From Nectonema munidae (Eukaryota > Nematomorpha > Nectonematoida > Nectonematidae), in assembly GCA_030549495.1 (NCBI GenBank), contig JAUIRK010000567.1:722501-786500 (forward strand): a stretch of DNA of 64,000 nt, written 5' to 3'. How positions within the stretch are numbered: position 1 is the first letter of the stretch; the number at the start of each line of letters is the position of its first letter. A program made the translations under genes and the position numbers. The notes beneath the pieces were generated by a model, which was given only the letters and a program-made list of their open reading frames with translations, searched no databases and was not told where the DNA came from. Shown piece by piece: positions 48,601 to 58,200 of this stretch.

Positions 48601-50467
48601 CCGCATAGTTTTTCTAATGGGCTATTAAACATTTTATCAGTTTTGTGCTCAATTGCAGATCGCTAGAGTTCATTTTCAATATTTTCACATATTTGGAGCG
48701 CACTTAGTAAAAATTGACTTTCAGCAGAAAACAACAAAAATGGTAAAAATTCATACGTTTTTGAACTCTAATTGAATTTTAGTTATGATTTGAGTTGATT
48801 GAATGCTCTTTTTTTAACTCCTGCAATAATTAAATTGTTCATTTTTAAACTTTTTCCAATAATTAGGAGGGAATTTAGAAGGGTTCCAAGGAAGAAAACT
48901 GCCAGCTCAGACAAAATATCACTTCAAAACCAAGTAGATGTGGTGTAAAAAAATTTTGTTTAGCAGATGCCTAAGTTTCTTATACTTATAATAAGGGGGT
49001 GTACCTTGGTTCTCAATCAGAAGGGCAATATAAAATCAGCAATAAACCAAATGATGTTATGAAAAGATCTAGATATCCAATTATGATGCAGGATGAGATG
49101 TTACGCCACAAAACTTCTTACAGATTTTAGCTTAAATGTTTTTTTCATTTAAAAAAAGTTATCATATGTTGAAACAATAAAAAAAAATTAAATAGTTACA
49201 TAGAGTTTGTAACAACAAAAAACGTGACAGATTGTCAAATTAATTCGGATACAATGAAAACTGTCCATTAGTATCAAAAAGTTTTTTATTTCAAGTTTAC
49301 AAGATAATAATAAGATTAATGGAAAGACTATAAGCAGTGGCGTAGCCAAAAAATGTAAGTTGGGGAGGGGGGGGGGGGGCATGCAAGGAATTTAGGGGGC
49401 AAGCATATTGGAAGGTATTGGGGAGGGGGGGGGCACGCCCGCCCCCCCTCTGGCACGCCCGACTATAAGAGATTGAAGGAGGAGGGGATGAAGGGGAGGG
49501 GGCAGCGCACCCTCCCCAATAATTTTATATTTTCCCTATTCTATATTTTTTGTATAGTTTGGCTTATGAGTAGACTTTTAATATTACTTTTATTTCTTTA
49601 AGGGAATTAGTATAAACATCGGGTTTGATCCAAATTGACAAGATTTGACTGAATATCAGTGAAATTAATTAAATTCAGGGAAATTTGAATACTTTTCAAC
49701 AGATTAAAACTAATTTCTTTACGATAAGTCTAATTTAATAGGATAAAATATGCCGTAGATGTGGCAGACAAAATCTGTTAAAATCATAATTTTGATCGAA
49801 ATAAAGAGATGGCAAATGGTGATATTTTTTTCAATTTTGAGAATAAGTGAAGGAAATTTTTTCTTCAAAATAGGCGGTTGAATATGTTCATTGTTCATTC
49901 ATAAAAAAATTTTTAGTAGAAAAAGTTTTATGTAAATATTAATTTATCATTTAATTCAAAAGGAGTTGAAAAGTGAATCAAAAAAAATTGCTTTTAGAGC
50001 AAAAACTACAATTGTCTTAAAACTCTTTAGCATCAAATTTTACGATTAGTAGGAAAATTTGCAGATTAATAAAAAAAATTTTTTTTACCTTACATGAATT
50101 TAAAATATAATAAAGAACAACAAAATATTATTACTCAGTTTGTAATGAACATGTGTCTGGAACACGCTATATTAGAAAACACAATTTTAATTTTACATAT
50201 TTTTGACATTACCACCTAATTTTCTTAGATAAATCTTTAATTTCGTTTTTTGTTTATAATCTAATTCATTGTGGAATTGCTGGAAAACCTAGCCTAAGAA
50301 ATAAATGTATCACTTAGGTACACAAAGATTAGAAATATTTTCCTATCTATAAATATATATATTTTTTCCTTAGAAATAGTTATATTTACCTGAAGAGATA
50401 ATCTTGTAATAATAATAAATATATATAGCAATAGCGCTAGATTTCGGTTAAAGTAAATTATCTTCAT
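27676..50467 (-). CDS. MAGT1: OST3/OST6 (MAGT1/TUSC3-like) oligosaccharyltransferase subunit, giant introns
   Basis: ER membrane thioredoxin-like subunit that helps oligosaccharyltransferase glycosylate Asn in cysteine-rich proteins; vertebrate relatives are also linked to Mg2+ transport. Exons found: 50467-50390 (signal peptide), 48343-48174 (thioredoxin fold with CLVC), 34286-34116 ([18 protein letters not shown]), 29033-28893 ([25 protein letters not shown]), 28826-28737 ([19 protein letters not shown]), 27826-27676 (SPDGRGQY, third membrane helix). Phases agree for 1-2 and among the last three. The exon at 34286 seems to lack about 15-20 residues after CLVC, so a small exon is probably unseen; one short exon is also missing before 29033, and the C-terminal exon (fourth helix, usual GYPY tail) was not found below 27676. 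About 14 kb and 5 kb of intron are filled with transposons and a viral fossil. Human family members are about 335-350 aa. Family call firm; exact paralogue (MAGT1, TUSC3 or the insect-type single gene) not separable. Confidence 0.88.
29200..29540 (-). pseudogene. possible decayed RGS-domain-like fragment
   Basis: Minus-strand frames read [16 protein letters not shown] and, in the same frame after a stop, [19 protein letters not shown], then [15 protein letters not shown]. The pattern FMEN----L-FL--- followed by A--IYDEFL---AP---L----- is reminiscent of an RGS fold, as in AKAP10-like proteins. The segment is more G+C-rich than its surroundings and sits within about 170 bases of an OST3 exon. 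Family assignment is tentative, and no intron or promoter is evident; a retrocopy remnant would fit. Confidence 0.3.
29849..30152. mobile_element. hAT-type MITE with perfect 8-bp target duplication (304 bp)
   Basis: GTTTAAGT flanks both sides (29841-29848 and 30153-30160). The ends CAGTGTTTCTCAA and TTGAGAAACGACG are inverted repeats. No coding capacity. It is a better preserved relative of 24414-24662 and lies in an OST3-family intron. Confidence 0.9.
30524..30600 (+). repeat. short cluster of AGYAAARTGWCC motifs
   Basis: AGCAAAATGACC, AGTAAAGTGTCC and AGTAACAAACTGTCC follow one another within about 75 bases, separated by segments such as ACGAGGCAGTTGCCG. It looks like an end of a dispersed repeat. 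Confidence 0.4.
30601..31639. other. AT-rich intron sequence, nothing recognised
   Basis: No open frame, terminal repeat or RNA-gene box stands out. Confidence 0.5.
31640..32490 (+). repeat. decayed LINE reverse transcriptase (CR1/Jockey-like)
   Basis: Plus-strand frames give, in order, [16 protein letters not shown] (usual LK-AKV-PIFK-G), [18 protein letters not shown], then [19 protein letters not shown] with [10 protein letters not shown] (usual FLDLSKAFDTVDHDIL--KL--YGIRG), and near 32450 [12 protein letters not shown]. Several stops and frame changes and the loss of the segment with the catalytic (F/Y)xDD make it dead. About 180 bases around 32150-32340 are unrelated or scrambled. Confidence 0.75.
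32770..32830. mobile_element. one end of a hAT-type MITE
   Basis: CAAGGTTTCTCAACGGTGGG has the hAT terminal look (CAG--GTTCTCAACC). The partner end was not found. Confidence 0.3.
33500..33720 (+). repeat. LINE 3' end with (ATT)n tail
   Basis: The frame reads [14 protein letters not shown] then [14 protein letters not shown], the standard C-terminal end of many non-LTR ORF2 proteins (GRPKKTW---V---, DR--WRR). A 3' untranslated part follows and ends in ATTATTATTATT, a usual simple-repeat tail. Stops are present; 5' truncated. Confidence 0.65.
35010..35165 (+). repeat. tRNA-derived SINE, copy 1
   Basis: A-box-like GGCGTGAGTAAGGTGG and an exact B box GGTTCGATCCC form a tRNA-type head. It continues ATACAAGCGGCGCAATTG and TGCCTTCTCGATGAA, both shared with the copy at 60339-60471 on the other strand. 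It does not fold as a normal tRNA and has no anticodon arm I can place. Confidence 0.7.
35168..35225 (+). repeat. second tRNA-like B-box segment next to the SINE
   Basis: GAGTTCAAATCCTAG is a good B box, with GTTGAACAGGCTGAACTT before it. It could be a second SINE head or part of a dimeric SINE. Confidence 0.35.
35611..37647 (+). pseudogene. endogenous fossil of a negative-strand RNA virus L (polymerase) gene
   Basis: A block of about 2 kb, clearly richer in G+C and with different codon use from its surroundings, holds long plus-sense frames unlike any host gene here. One part resembles the methyltransferase region of mononegavirus-like L proteins: a G-ATSSVKL stretch, then [12 protein letters not shown] (the S-adenosylmethionine-binding glycine motif), then a PS-rich loop. 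The order of parts suggests the second half of L, from the region before the methyltransferase to near the C-terminus. The family (rhabdo-, nyami-, arto- or chuvirus-like) is not resolved. It is broken, with several breaks, and no flanking repeats are visible; age is old enough to have decayed but the coding flavour is still clear. It lies in an OST3-family intron in the opposite sense. Confidence 0.6.
37795..37973. mobile_element. hAT-type MITE ends, two families abutting
   Basis: CGACCCGCGCAGGGCTCTAA (read in reverse, a CAGGGC-type hAT end) at about 37833-37852 is followed at 37960-37973 by GCGTCCGTCACTG, the right end of a CAGTGACGG-type element after a C run. Neither element shows both ends. 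Confidence 0.4.
40134..42586 (-). CDS. hAT transposase B, nearly intact, one frameshift
   Basis: Two frames, 42586-41081 (501 aa) and 41078-40134 (314 aa), read as one hAT transposase of about 815 aa interrupted by a single frame change at about 41080. N-terminal BED-like finger: C36, C39, H56, H62. RNase-H fold: VISYDETTN (first Asp), [11 protein letters not shown] (second), [18 protein letters not shown]. The insertion-domain end and dimerisation motif [15 protein letters not shown] are in the second frame, followed by a Lys-rich tail. Stop-free length and only one break suggest a recent insertion. Relatives are the ZBED/ZMYM-like hATs found across animals. No promoter is recognisable. Confidence 0.9.
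42848..43192 (-). pseudogene. remnant of a third hAT transposase (C-terminal dimerisation domain)
   Basis: The frame ends with [21 protein letters not shown] and [11 protein letters not shown], the hAT C-terminal dimerisation motif of the ZMYM/52-kDa-repressor type, different from transposase B, which has its own such domain. It sits upstream of B on the same strand, inside the same insertion. Either B inserted into an element C whose end this is, or the two were joined by rearrangement. An N-terminal Pro/Gly-rich start ([10 protein letters not shown]) does not look like transposase. Confidence 0.65.
44870..44975. repeat. dispersed repeat shared with 14486-14585
   Basis: Carries the ordered blocks described at 14486. 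It begins with CCCTTTCAGGCACAATGGG, which is reminiscent of the piggyBac-type MITE ends at 5276. Confidence 0.45.
45353..45535 (+). CDS. unrecognised 60-codon frame with Cys/His pairs
   Basis: An open frame without a clear ATG start reads [15 protein letters not shown] then [15 protein letters not shown] before TAA. The CxxxH....CxxC spacing looks like a small zinc-binding unit and the codon choice is less AT-biased than nearby. It lies in a repeat-filled intron. Exon, retrocopy and chance are all possible. Confidence 0.2.
   Translation, partial: EDCRKLINHNKKTSLNTSLASSKSTSVKKRLFEKKEECRHEFIKMRYSLYACLKCKMKEL
45698..46028. mobile_element. pogo/Tigger-type MITE (331 bp)
   Basis: Left end TA|GATCCATTATAACGCGG; right end, reversed, TA|GATCCTTTATAATTCGG. 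TA lies on both sides (45696-45697, 46029-46030). The internal terminal-like motif TTATAACGTGGACC near 45965 repeats the end. No transposase; the minus-strand open frame inside is incidental. Confidence 0.8.
46620..46767. mobile_element. right part of a hAT-type MITE of the GGAGTCGGA family
   Basis: Imperfect repeats of GTATTTGGAGTCGGAAT-like units end in CCTCCAACTCCACAACACTG, the reverse of a CAGTGTTGTGGAGTTGG terminus. The left end is unclear. Confidence 0.5.
47695..47871 (-). CDS. 58-aa single-span membrane ORF, unrecognised
   Basis: An ATG frame ends at TGA 47697-47695. Residues 8-32 form one strongly hydrophobic helix ([15 protein letters not shown]) with Arg-Tyr-Trp directly after, followed by a polar, partly acidic tail ([17 protein letters not shown]). 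The tail is less AT-biased than the surroundings. It lies about 0.3 kb downstream of OST3-family exon 2 on the same strand, in its intron. It might be a microprotein or an unplaced exon, or chance. Confidence 0.25.
   Translation of the reverse strand: MNTYFSMILVTVYIKGLWVVLLILVFFVFLRYWENYVSGYLGNQLFSTLLQKFEQEEI
48361..49326. other. intron between OST3-family exons 1 and 2, first part
   Basis: AT-rich, with no open frame or terminal repeat recognised. Confidence 0.5.
49335..49461. mobile_element. short hAT-type MITE with perfect target duplication (127 bp)
   Basis: ACTATAAG flanks both sides (49327-49334, 49462-49469). The left end CAGTGGCGTAGCC is the well-known arthropod hAT terminus. The body is mostly G runs and GGGGCA/CACGCCC segments, and the right end has decayed. 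Confidence 0.75.
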
Positions 50468-51161
50468 TTTATAAACTTTGAAAAAAGAATATTAATTCTA
50501 AAAAAATAACAAAAGTTTTATGCTTATTGGTCTTGTCGGCATAGAGATTAGTGGTGTGAGCTAAAAGCCTTCCTTCAGTCTAGGCTCAATTTACTATTAT
50601 AACTTTCTAATTTATAGAGTTATGGAATAATATTCGTCGGATACGATGACTACTGAAAAAATTCAAATTACCCCATAGAAATATATTTCAAAATTGAATG
50701 CGTTAACTCCCAAGCCTACTCCCTTTATTTTTGTTGTAATTCAAAATAATGTTAGGTTAGAAATATCAATATTTATATGAAAAAATAAAGTTGTTATGCT
50801 CACATTAGTGTTACATTTTCCATTAGTAATTGTAAAGCAAGACCATACAAAGTAATGGTCCATAATTATATCCCAACCAGTTTTGAAAAAATGTAGCTAA
50901 TTTCAAAACAACACTTGAAGAATAGCCTTTTATGTAATTTTATTGAAGAAGAATTAATTGCACAATAATTATATCCTTTTTGAGCATAACCTGGTGAGGA
51001 GTGAAAAACCGAGAAGATCTAAATTCCATATTTATGAGGTTTGAATGGCATAGAGGTTTTTCCTGAAATTTTACCACTATAACCTATAAGGTGTTCATTA
51101 AGGGTAATAGAGTTTTCTGGAAGATAAAAATAACAAGAATTTGTTAAAAATATTGACTACA

Positions 51162-52160
51162 GTGATCCCTCAACGGCCAAAAATAGGTGAAATCCGCGAA
51201 GTAGAAACAGTGTTTTTATACAGATATCATATGAGTTATCTACATATCATTTAATTTTTAAATAACAAATGATTTTAGTACAAAAGATATACAGCTCTTT
51301 AAGGTAACCAGTCAAACAAATGTTTAGTCAGATGATGATATACTTCTTCCTGCTCTAGCTTTTCTAAATCAAGTAGCCCTAAAGAAGTAATTTATTGACT
51401 TTGGAAAGCATAGTATGCCTGTTCTGTCTTTTCTTCAGGGCAAAGAGCGTCTTATAATCTTCCACAACTCTATCTATTACATTTTTAAATCACGAATCAA
51501 GTCGAATCCCATCATTATACAATTGTCTGAATTTCTACTCAAATACTCAGCAAGGTTTAAAAGTGTTTAAATTTCAACCCATTTTTTCTTTTAGAATCCT
51601 ATCATTTTATCTTCTTCTTTATAATCTGCTGACTTTCTCATCACTCTAAGATCATCATCCTCTAATGGAAAACAATCAGGCTCTCAAAGGAGTCGTATCC
51701 ACAAAGCCATTTTAGCTTAAACTTCTACAAGTTTCACAGAGTTATCAAATGGAGAGTGTTGAATTTCTAGGAGAATATATTTTTTTGGCAGATTCTAGCC
51801 ATAATTTCTTAAAAATAGCGTTTAGTGTTGTGGGCACCATTTCCTTGTTGGCTTTTGAATATTTTAAAGACACGTTATTTAATGGCTGTATTATAAAGCC
51901 GGCAGCATTTTATCAGATTATGGGTAAACATTTTAGACCTTAAGACTAGTCGTTTTGGTACCTTACTTCACCACAATCGCATTTTTCTCCAAAAAAGAGC
52001 TGGTTAATCTGTGTTGAACAGGAATAGCTGCTCTCAAACATTATCTTGAAAGTTTCCTTGAGATACTTTTCAGCGACAGGAGTGTTTGCACAGTCTGGTT
52101 CCCCAGCACCTTTTAATTTAAATCTATTTTGAAATTTCTCGACCAACATTTGCTTTCAGA
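51162..52160 (-). mobile_element. internally deleted Tigger/pogo element
   Basis: A Tigger-type end TA|CAGTGATCCCTCAACGG begins at about 51169. On the minus strand a frame (52149-51946) reads KFQNRFKLKGAGEPDC then AEKYLKETFKIMFESSYS, the linker before the catalytic NADETG in Tigger. It is followed after 51943 by TTLNAIFKKLWLESAKK, which matches the C-terminal STLNGVWKKLWPE of Tigger. The catalytic DDE region between them is missing. The second end is not located. Confidence 0.65.
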
Positions 52161-53099
52161 AAACTTTAAGAAATCTGTGTTTGATTACGTCTGCCCATAT
52201 TTTAGTAATTACGGAAAACATTTCATACAATTGTCGGACGTGTTTGTATTCAAAGAAACATTGTTCATTTTTCTGTCGCTTATCCAAAGGGCTAAAGCAG
52301 ATTCCATCTTTCTATCCTCTTTTTTCGTGCAGTTATCACCTCTCACAGTCGTATTAAATGTTATTGTTGCTTTGGATCTTATGTCTATTTCTTCCTTCTT
52401 TATTTAGCCAAACTAGGACTAATCCATTTGTAAAGATGACCAACATCTGCATAATTTCTCAATTCTTTCCGCATGTCAAGAGGATTTGCCTTTTTCTTTA
52501 TTGTAAACATTTTCCCTTGAACTTGAAGTTATATACAGATATTGCTTTGCAATTAAATGTAGATGTCAATATTGTATAAAAATTAATAATTTTATATATA
52601 ATGCTAAAAAATTTTCTAATCATTCAAGTTTTGTTAAATCAGCATTCATTCGTTGACTTGTCTAGCGATCTGGGAGTGGGTAATTACATTTTTAATCATT
52701 ACTTTAGAAGCTAGAAATAATAATCTGAATTCCCAATAACCACAAAAAATAGGGATGAATTTAGGGATATCGCGATGTCAAATTTTAGAAAAAATACAGC
52801 GATGCAGTGAAGAGGCGAAAATGGAAGAGTGAAATAGTGAGGGAATATATCTACTTACATCCATTACATTATTTTAAATTTATTACTTCGGTTTTTTTAA
52901 GTTGTCGAATCTTAAACACCAGAGAAAAAACTTAAAAAGAAATAAGCTCATGGTAGAAAGCTAAAAAAAAATGAATAGTTATGATAGACTACATTTCTTG
53001 TAATTTACTAAAATTATCTATAACAACAATAGTTCTAATTATTATTATTCTAGCAAACTTTAGTTTCACCTTGATAAAAATTTGACATGTATGAAGGCT

Positions 53100-53600
53100 T
53101 CATTGTAAAAATTTGAAAATGTCTTTTTCAATAGCTGTTGAATACAGCTATGAAAATTTTACATGGTTGATTAAGAATATTTCTCAAACGAGAAGCTCGT
53201 GGTCAGTGGCGGATCCAAGTGGGAGGCCTCATGGGCCTAGGCCCCCTATGAAAAATGGCTTTGAAAATTACCCTTACATGTAAAAAATTAATTTTTGCAA
53301 TTTATTCATGGCAAAATAATGTTAAAAATATTAAAACATAGGTAATTAGTGATTCTAAAACACATAATACAGCTGTCGTATTCTCTGAAGACTTTTAGCA
53401 AAATTGCAAAAAAATTAAATAGATTTCGCCCCCCCCCCCCTCCTATAAGAAATTTCTGGATCCGCCACTGCTCGTGGTAATGGTTTGCAACTCCATTTTA
53501 TATTTTCATCTAGATATTTTCCTCCTTCAAAATTAGCGGTATAACTAGAGTCATCATCACATTCATCAGAATCAATCATACTTGAATTAGAACCTTCCAT
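53100..53600 (-). pseudogene. fragment of an unplaced, possibly piggyBac-like, protein split by a MITE
   Basis: A minus-strand frame from ATG 53600 reads MEGSNSSMIDSDECDDD then KYLDENIKWSCKPLPRA and stops being coding at the MITE. With the MITE and one target copy left out, the frame continues SRLRNILNQPCKI. An acidic start followed by W----P--R--NI recalls the N-terminus of piggyBac-derived transposases, but no catalytic part follows. Confidence 0.25.
53204..53470. mobile_element. hAT-type MITE with perfect ends and perfect duplication (267 bp)
   Basis: CAGTGGCGGATCCA and TGGATCCGCCACTG are perfect 14-bp inverted repeats, flanked by CTCGTGGT on both sides (53196-53203, 53471-53478). A C10 run lies near the right end. 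The best-preserved MITE in the window, so probably young. Confidence 0.95.
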
Positions 53601-54162
53601 GAATGTTTTCTTTTTCCTTCTTCGTCTTAAAATTTTTTTGCTGAACCTTCATATTTTCATTTCAATGAGTTACAAATCATACTTTCTTTTTAGTTTGATC
53701 CTTGATTTTCAAACTCAAAAAGAAGATCATCAGACTCTTTTGATAAGCTTTATAAAGAACAAGGTTTTTTGAATAAATTAATTTTTCTCCATTTTAGGGC
53801 GAAAAATATTTTATCAAAAAAAAAGAAAAAACAAAAGATGACACTTAGAATAAGGGTTCAAGCAATGGTGAAGTTTTTCACTAAAGTGTGTTGCATGTTC
53901 GACTACCTGAAAATATAGTCGCTTATTATCATTGATGAAGTATGTTTTAGATGTCAATTTAAAAAAAATCTTAATAATGATGAGCATTTTCAACTCTTAA
54001 AAAAGTTTTGACGCCAAAAACAGAATCCATGATGGCACATAAAAAAGAAGCCACGATAATGATTTCAGAAGAAAAAATTTTCTGTGCTCAATTACTTGTG
54101 AAAATTTTCTGATTAAAATGTCAAGACATTCTAGAAGGCTAATTTAAAAAAATTAACTTATA

Positions 54163-56879
54163 CAGTAAAACCTTTCTTATACGTGCAAAAAATTAGAGCA
54201 GTACAGTTGATAAACCAATGAAACTTATTCATGTCATAAAAAAGCATACATAAACATGTTTATTTAAAAATGAATCAGGCTTTGTTTGTTTCAAATTGAA
54301 AAAACGATTTTGTTCCACGCATTCCATAATAGACTTTGCTATTTCATATAAATTTTTGTTCTCGATTTGAAATGAGAATCTCTTTAAAAGCTTTATGCTT
54401 GAAATGTTATTACTCATCTTGACTTTTTCAACAGAAGTCTGGTATTCAGACATTGTATCTTCATTATCAATAACCTCATCATCTATATCCGCATTAACTG
54501 CTGAACCACAGAAAGCATCTTCTTCATCTGGACAAGTTTCCAAATCTTTATCAAAATGAATGAACTCTTCCCAGTTAACTTGCTCAAGCAAAACATAACA
54601 CTCCCTGGTAAGTGAAACACGCTCATCAACGTTTTGATGGATTGAAACTTTAAATCCACACTTTTGGATTATTTACGGAATCTCAAGCTTTCTTAATCCA
54701 AATGAAAACATCCAGTAGATTAATATTCTTTAAAGCATCAAATCTCATAATTACCTGCTTCAGAATTTCTTTTCTATAGAATAATTTAAAATTTTTGATG
54801 ATGCTAATGTCCAATGGTTGCGTAGGTGCTGTTGTATTTGGAGGTAAGAAAACAACTTTGGTGTTAGAGAGCACAATACTTCTATGAGCTGCCACGTTGT
54901 CTACTAACAACAAAATTGATCGCTTCTGTTTGATCATTTGATTATTAACTATTTGAGGCCAATTCGAAAAAATTAAACCAATCATCCAGGATTTTTTGTT
55001 GGAGAAGTATCTCACTCGCAAATTTGAGAGAGATATCTTTTACAAGCAACGAGGTTTTTCACTACAACTTATAATAAGAGGGTTTAACTTTTTACCAGAA
55101 GCACTACAACATAAAAGAATTTTTATACCCAGCTTTGATTTTTTACCATTTTTACATTTATCATTTTCCAAAACCATCGATCTAAAAGGTAAAACTTTGT
55201 AAAACAGCCCTGTTTCATCTGTGTTAAACACATTTTTTTATAGTATAGCCTTCACATATTGAATCAACTCGATTGAACCAATTATTCACAATATTTTGAT
55301 CCAAAGAAAATGACTCACCGTATAAATTTACTAGTCTAATATCTTTTCTTTTCAAGAAAAACTTTCCAGCCACCCGTTAGAAACTTTAAAATCTGATATA
55401 CCTTTTTCTTTTGCAATCCATCTAGCTTTTTCTTGAATCATAACTCCAGAAATTGGAATGTTTTTCGCTCTGATAACACAAAACCATTCATAAACAAAAA
55501 AATTCATTCCTTCGTTTGATGGTCGAATTTTCAATGTTTTACATTGTGAATTTTGGTCTGAGTTCCTGAGTTCTTTGACTTTATTTTTATTTTTAATAAT
55601 GCTTTGTATCTGAGTTTTACCTATATTGAATTCTTCAGCTAATTTGTAACAAGGAGAACCATTCTCATTTTTTAAAATAACTTCCAACTTTTGTTTCAAA
55701 TTTAGTTAACTACGTTTAACTTTCTTTGCTAAAATTAAAAAAAAAAATTCAATCATTAAAATCAATTATTGAAGCTTTAATTCAAAAGTATAGTTCTTTA
55801 ACTACAGTCTGCAATTCCCATAAAGAAGAACCGCTTGGGTTACTCATCTCACTTTATCTAAACCTTGATATAAGAAAAGACAAAATAATTTTTTTTCAAA
55901 TGCCTCCTGATTTTGGAAGTTAAAATCAAAGTAAATTAAAAAAAACTCTTCAATTTAGTTAGAATCAGTTACATTTATTACACCAATTATAAACTCTTTA
56001 AATCACCACTAGTTTGATATGAATGTCCCGTTTATAATTATTTGGCGTATTTTTAACATTAATCACAAAAACATTGATTAAAATGGAAAGGCTTACACCA
56101 TCAGTGACGGCTCTGAATAGCGTAACAAATGCCATGCCTCTTTCAACAAGTTTGTTACTAGGCTCTCATATTCTCCCCCTCCTTCTGCCTCCTCGCCATC
56201 TTCCCGAATTTTATTATTTTATGAAAAAAATGCTGGATTTTTGAAAAATATGGGCGTCTATGATTTATTTACAATTATTTTAGTTTGGATAATTTATGTT
56301 CAACTGAATTTTTGTATTTAATGTTAAATATAGATTTCTTGATAATTTTCTCAGTATTCAACCACAAATAGTTCTTCAATTTTTTGAAAATTTATTTAGA
56401 TTTATGAGATCAAATATATTGAAAACTTTGTAGTTTTAAAGCGTGAAGGATTTACTCAAACGTATATGATTTGTACGATAATTTAAAAAAATAAAAAACA
56501 AAACAAATAAACCTATAAATAACAAAAAGATTAGGTAAATTGTTAATCTGATTTATGAGATTTCTTAAAAAAAATTTACCACTTGTTCCGCCCTTTACCT
56601 CCAATTCTAAAATCTTCGCTGCTCTCCACCTCAAAAATATACAAAATTTTATATTAAAAAATCAGGTAAAAAATTTGGAATTAAAACAGAATGTCGCTCT
56701 TCAAAAGTAAAATTTTTTAAAAAAAAAAGTGAATTTCCGGTCGTATGTAGCAGTGATCAGGCTCGCATAATACAGTGAAAAAGTATGTTTAAATAAAAAA
56801 GTTTTTCTTTAGCTAGCGTTTTAGTCGCTGCTCAAAAGGAGTCGTTAGTGAGAGGAACCGTTGTTCACAGGTTTTACTG
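54163..56879 (-). mobile_element. Tigger/pogo transposon with decayed transposase (2.7 kb)
   Basis: The ends CAGTAAAACCT are inverted and flanked by TA (54161-54162, 56880-56881). Minus-strand frames give the transposase in order: helix-turn-helix (55699-55352: SPCYKLAEEFNIGKTQIQ; then a CENP-B-like DNA-binding half, RWIAKEKGISDFKVSNGWL), first catalytic Asp (55231: FNTDETGLFYKVLP), second (about 54910: ILLLVDNVAAH), third (NTTAPTQPLDISIIK), and an acidic C-terminal tail (54591-54229). Frame changes and stops between these parts make it inactive. The element covers the whole space between its ends and looks otherwise complete. Confidence 0.9.
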
Positions 56880-56949
56880 TATTTGTAAGTTTGTTTTTAC
56901 AACTTAAACATATAATATATAAAATATTTATATAGTATAAATTTTTTTT

Positions 56950-57085
56950 TAAAGTTGTCGGTATCGCATCCAGGAAAGAATAATCTTCCATAGCTGGCAG
57001 ATGGTAAGGATAGTGACTAGCAGGAATCGAACCCAGACCATCTGGATCGATTACCCGCGCTCCTACAACTATGACATCTGCCGAA
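56950..57085 (-). repeat. tRNA-derived SINE head, second family
   Basis: On the minus strand, A box TCATAGTTGTAGGAG and exact B box GGTTCGATTCC are about 40 bases apart. CTATCCTTACCATCTGCC follows. The arms do not form a normal tRNA, so it is a SINE rather than a tRNA gene. Confidence 0.6.
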
Positions 57086-57805
57086 TAAATATTAATTTTT
57101 TATAATGGATGAAGAGCAATTAAATAAAATTTAAAAAAAGAGACAACTTTATTAGAAGATATATTTCCATCTATTCTCATCAGCTAAATTCAGAAAAAAA
57201 TAAAAACATAATCAGATATTTATATTTATGTTTATACATTTACACAAAGCATGATAAAAGTTTAAAAAAATATAATCCAACAAAAATCCTATCCAAAAAA
57301 TAATTTCAAATTAAATAACATTTCTTATTATTGGCATAAAATTAGATTTTTTTGATTAATATAAAGAAATTCCAAAATTTTCACTACTACCTTAATTGAA
57401 CTAATTAGACAAATAGTAAATTTATTTTTAACTGAAAAGTTTGATAGGTTGTTATTCATTTATAAGTATTTGTTTTTTTAGTTGTCCAGTTCCTTAAACA
57501 ATTCATTTCAGTAAAATTTTAAAGACTCATTTCACATTATGAGAATGTGTGTACTGTGAATATACAAGCACAAAGAAACTTCAAATGTGACGAAAAGATT
57601 ATTATTGGAAAAGGGTGCATGAAAGAGAAAGATATAATTCTTTCAAAGTAAATAAGAAAGTAAAATGGTCATTAACTTGGTTAAATATTTGCGAGAGGAA
57701 GGATAATTGATTCAACAAAAAAATCATATTGGAATTGGAAGAATGCGATTGAAAAGTTTGGAGAACAGTGCGTGAGATTCTAGTAAAAGTGTAGTAGCAC
57801 TTACC

Positions 57806-58131
57806 CAGTGCCCGCGCTAAAGCTAAATTTCAAAAGGGGGAGGGGGGCTAAAATGGGGCAAAGAAACACATTTGCAAAAAATTTATTTCCTATATTACTT
57901 TGCTGAAAAGCATGAAGTACTTCTGTATAAAAACCTATAGAAATCTCATATTATACATACACATACACCAGCATTTATATAAGATTATTGTGTACAATTT
58001 TTGCTTATTTATTTTTCCTTTAAAAAGTGCATGGGGCAAAACCAAAAATTTTAGGGGGGGGGGGGGGCAAGATTAATACAGGGGGGGGGGGGGGCACGTG
58101 CCCCAAAATTATATAGGTAGCGCGGGCACTG
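57806..58131. mobile_element. hAT-type MITE (326 bp)
   Basis: CAGTGCCCGCGCTA and TAGCGCGGGCACTG are perfect inverted ends. The flanks CACTTACC (57798-57805) and CATTTACC (58132-58139) agree at 7 of 8 bases. Long G runs lie inside each end. Confidence 0.92.
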
Positions 58132-58140
58132 CATTTACCA

Positions 58141-58200
58141 GGGCTGGGGAGTGGAAGAGTAAGGATTGAGGGAATATGCTATTTTTGGATAAGTGTAGGA
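58141..58200 (+). mobile_element. one end of a hAT-type MITE directly after the previous one
   Basis: CAGGGCTGGGGAGTGGAAGAG belongs to the GGAGTCGGA-like terminal family seen at 46620 and 6854. The other end was not found. Confidence 0.35.
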
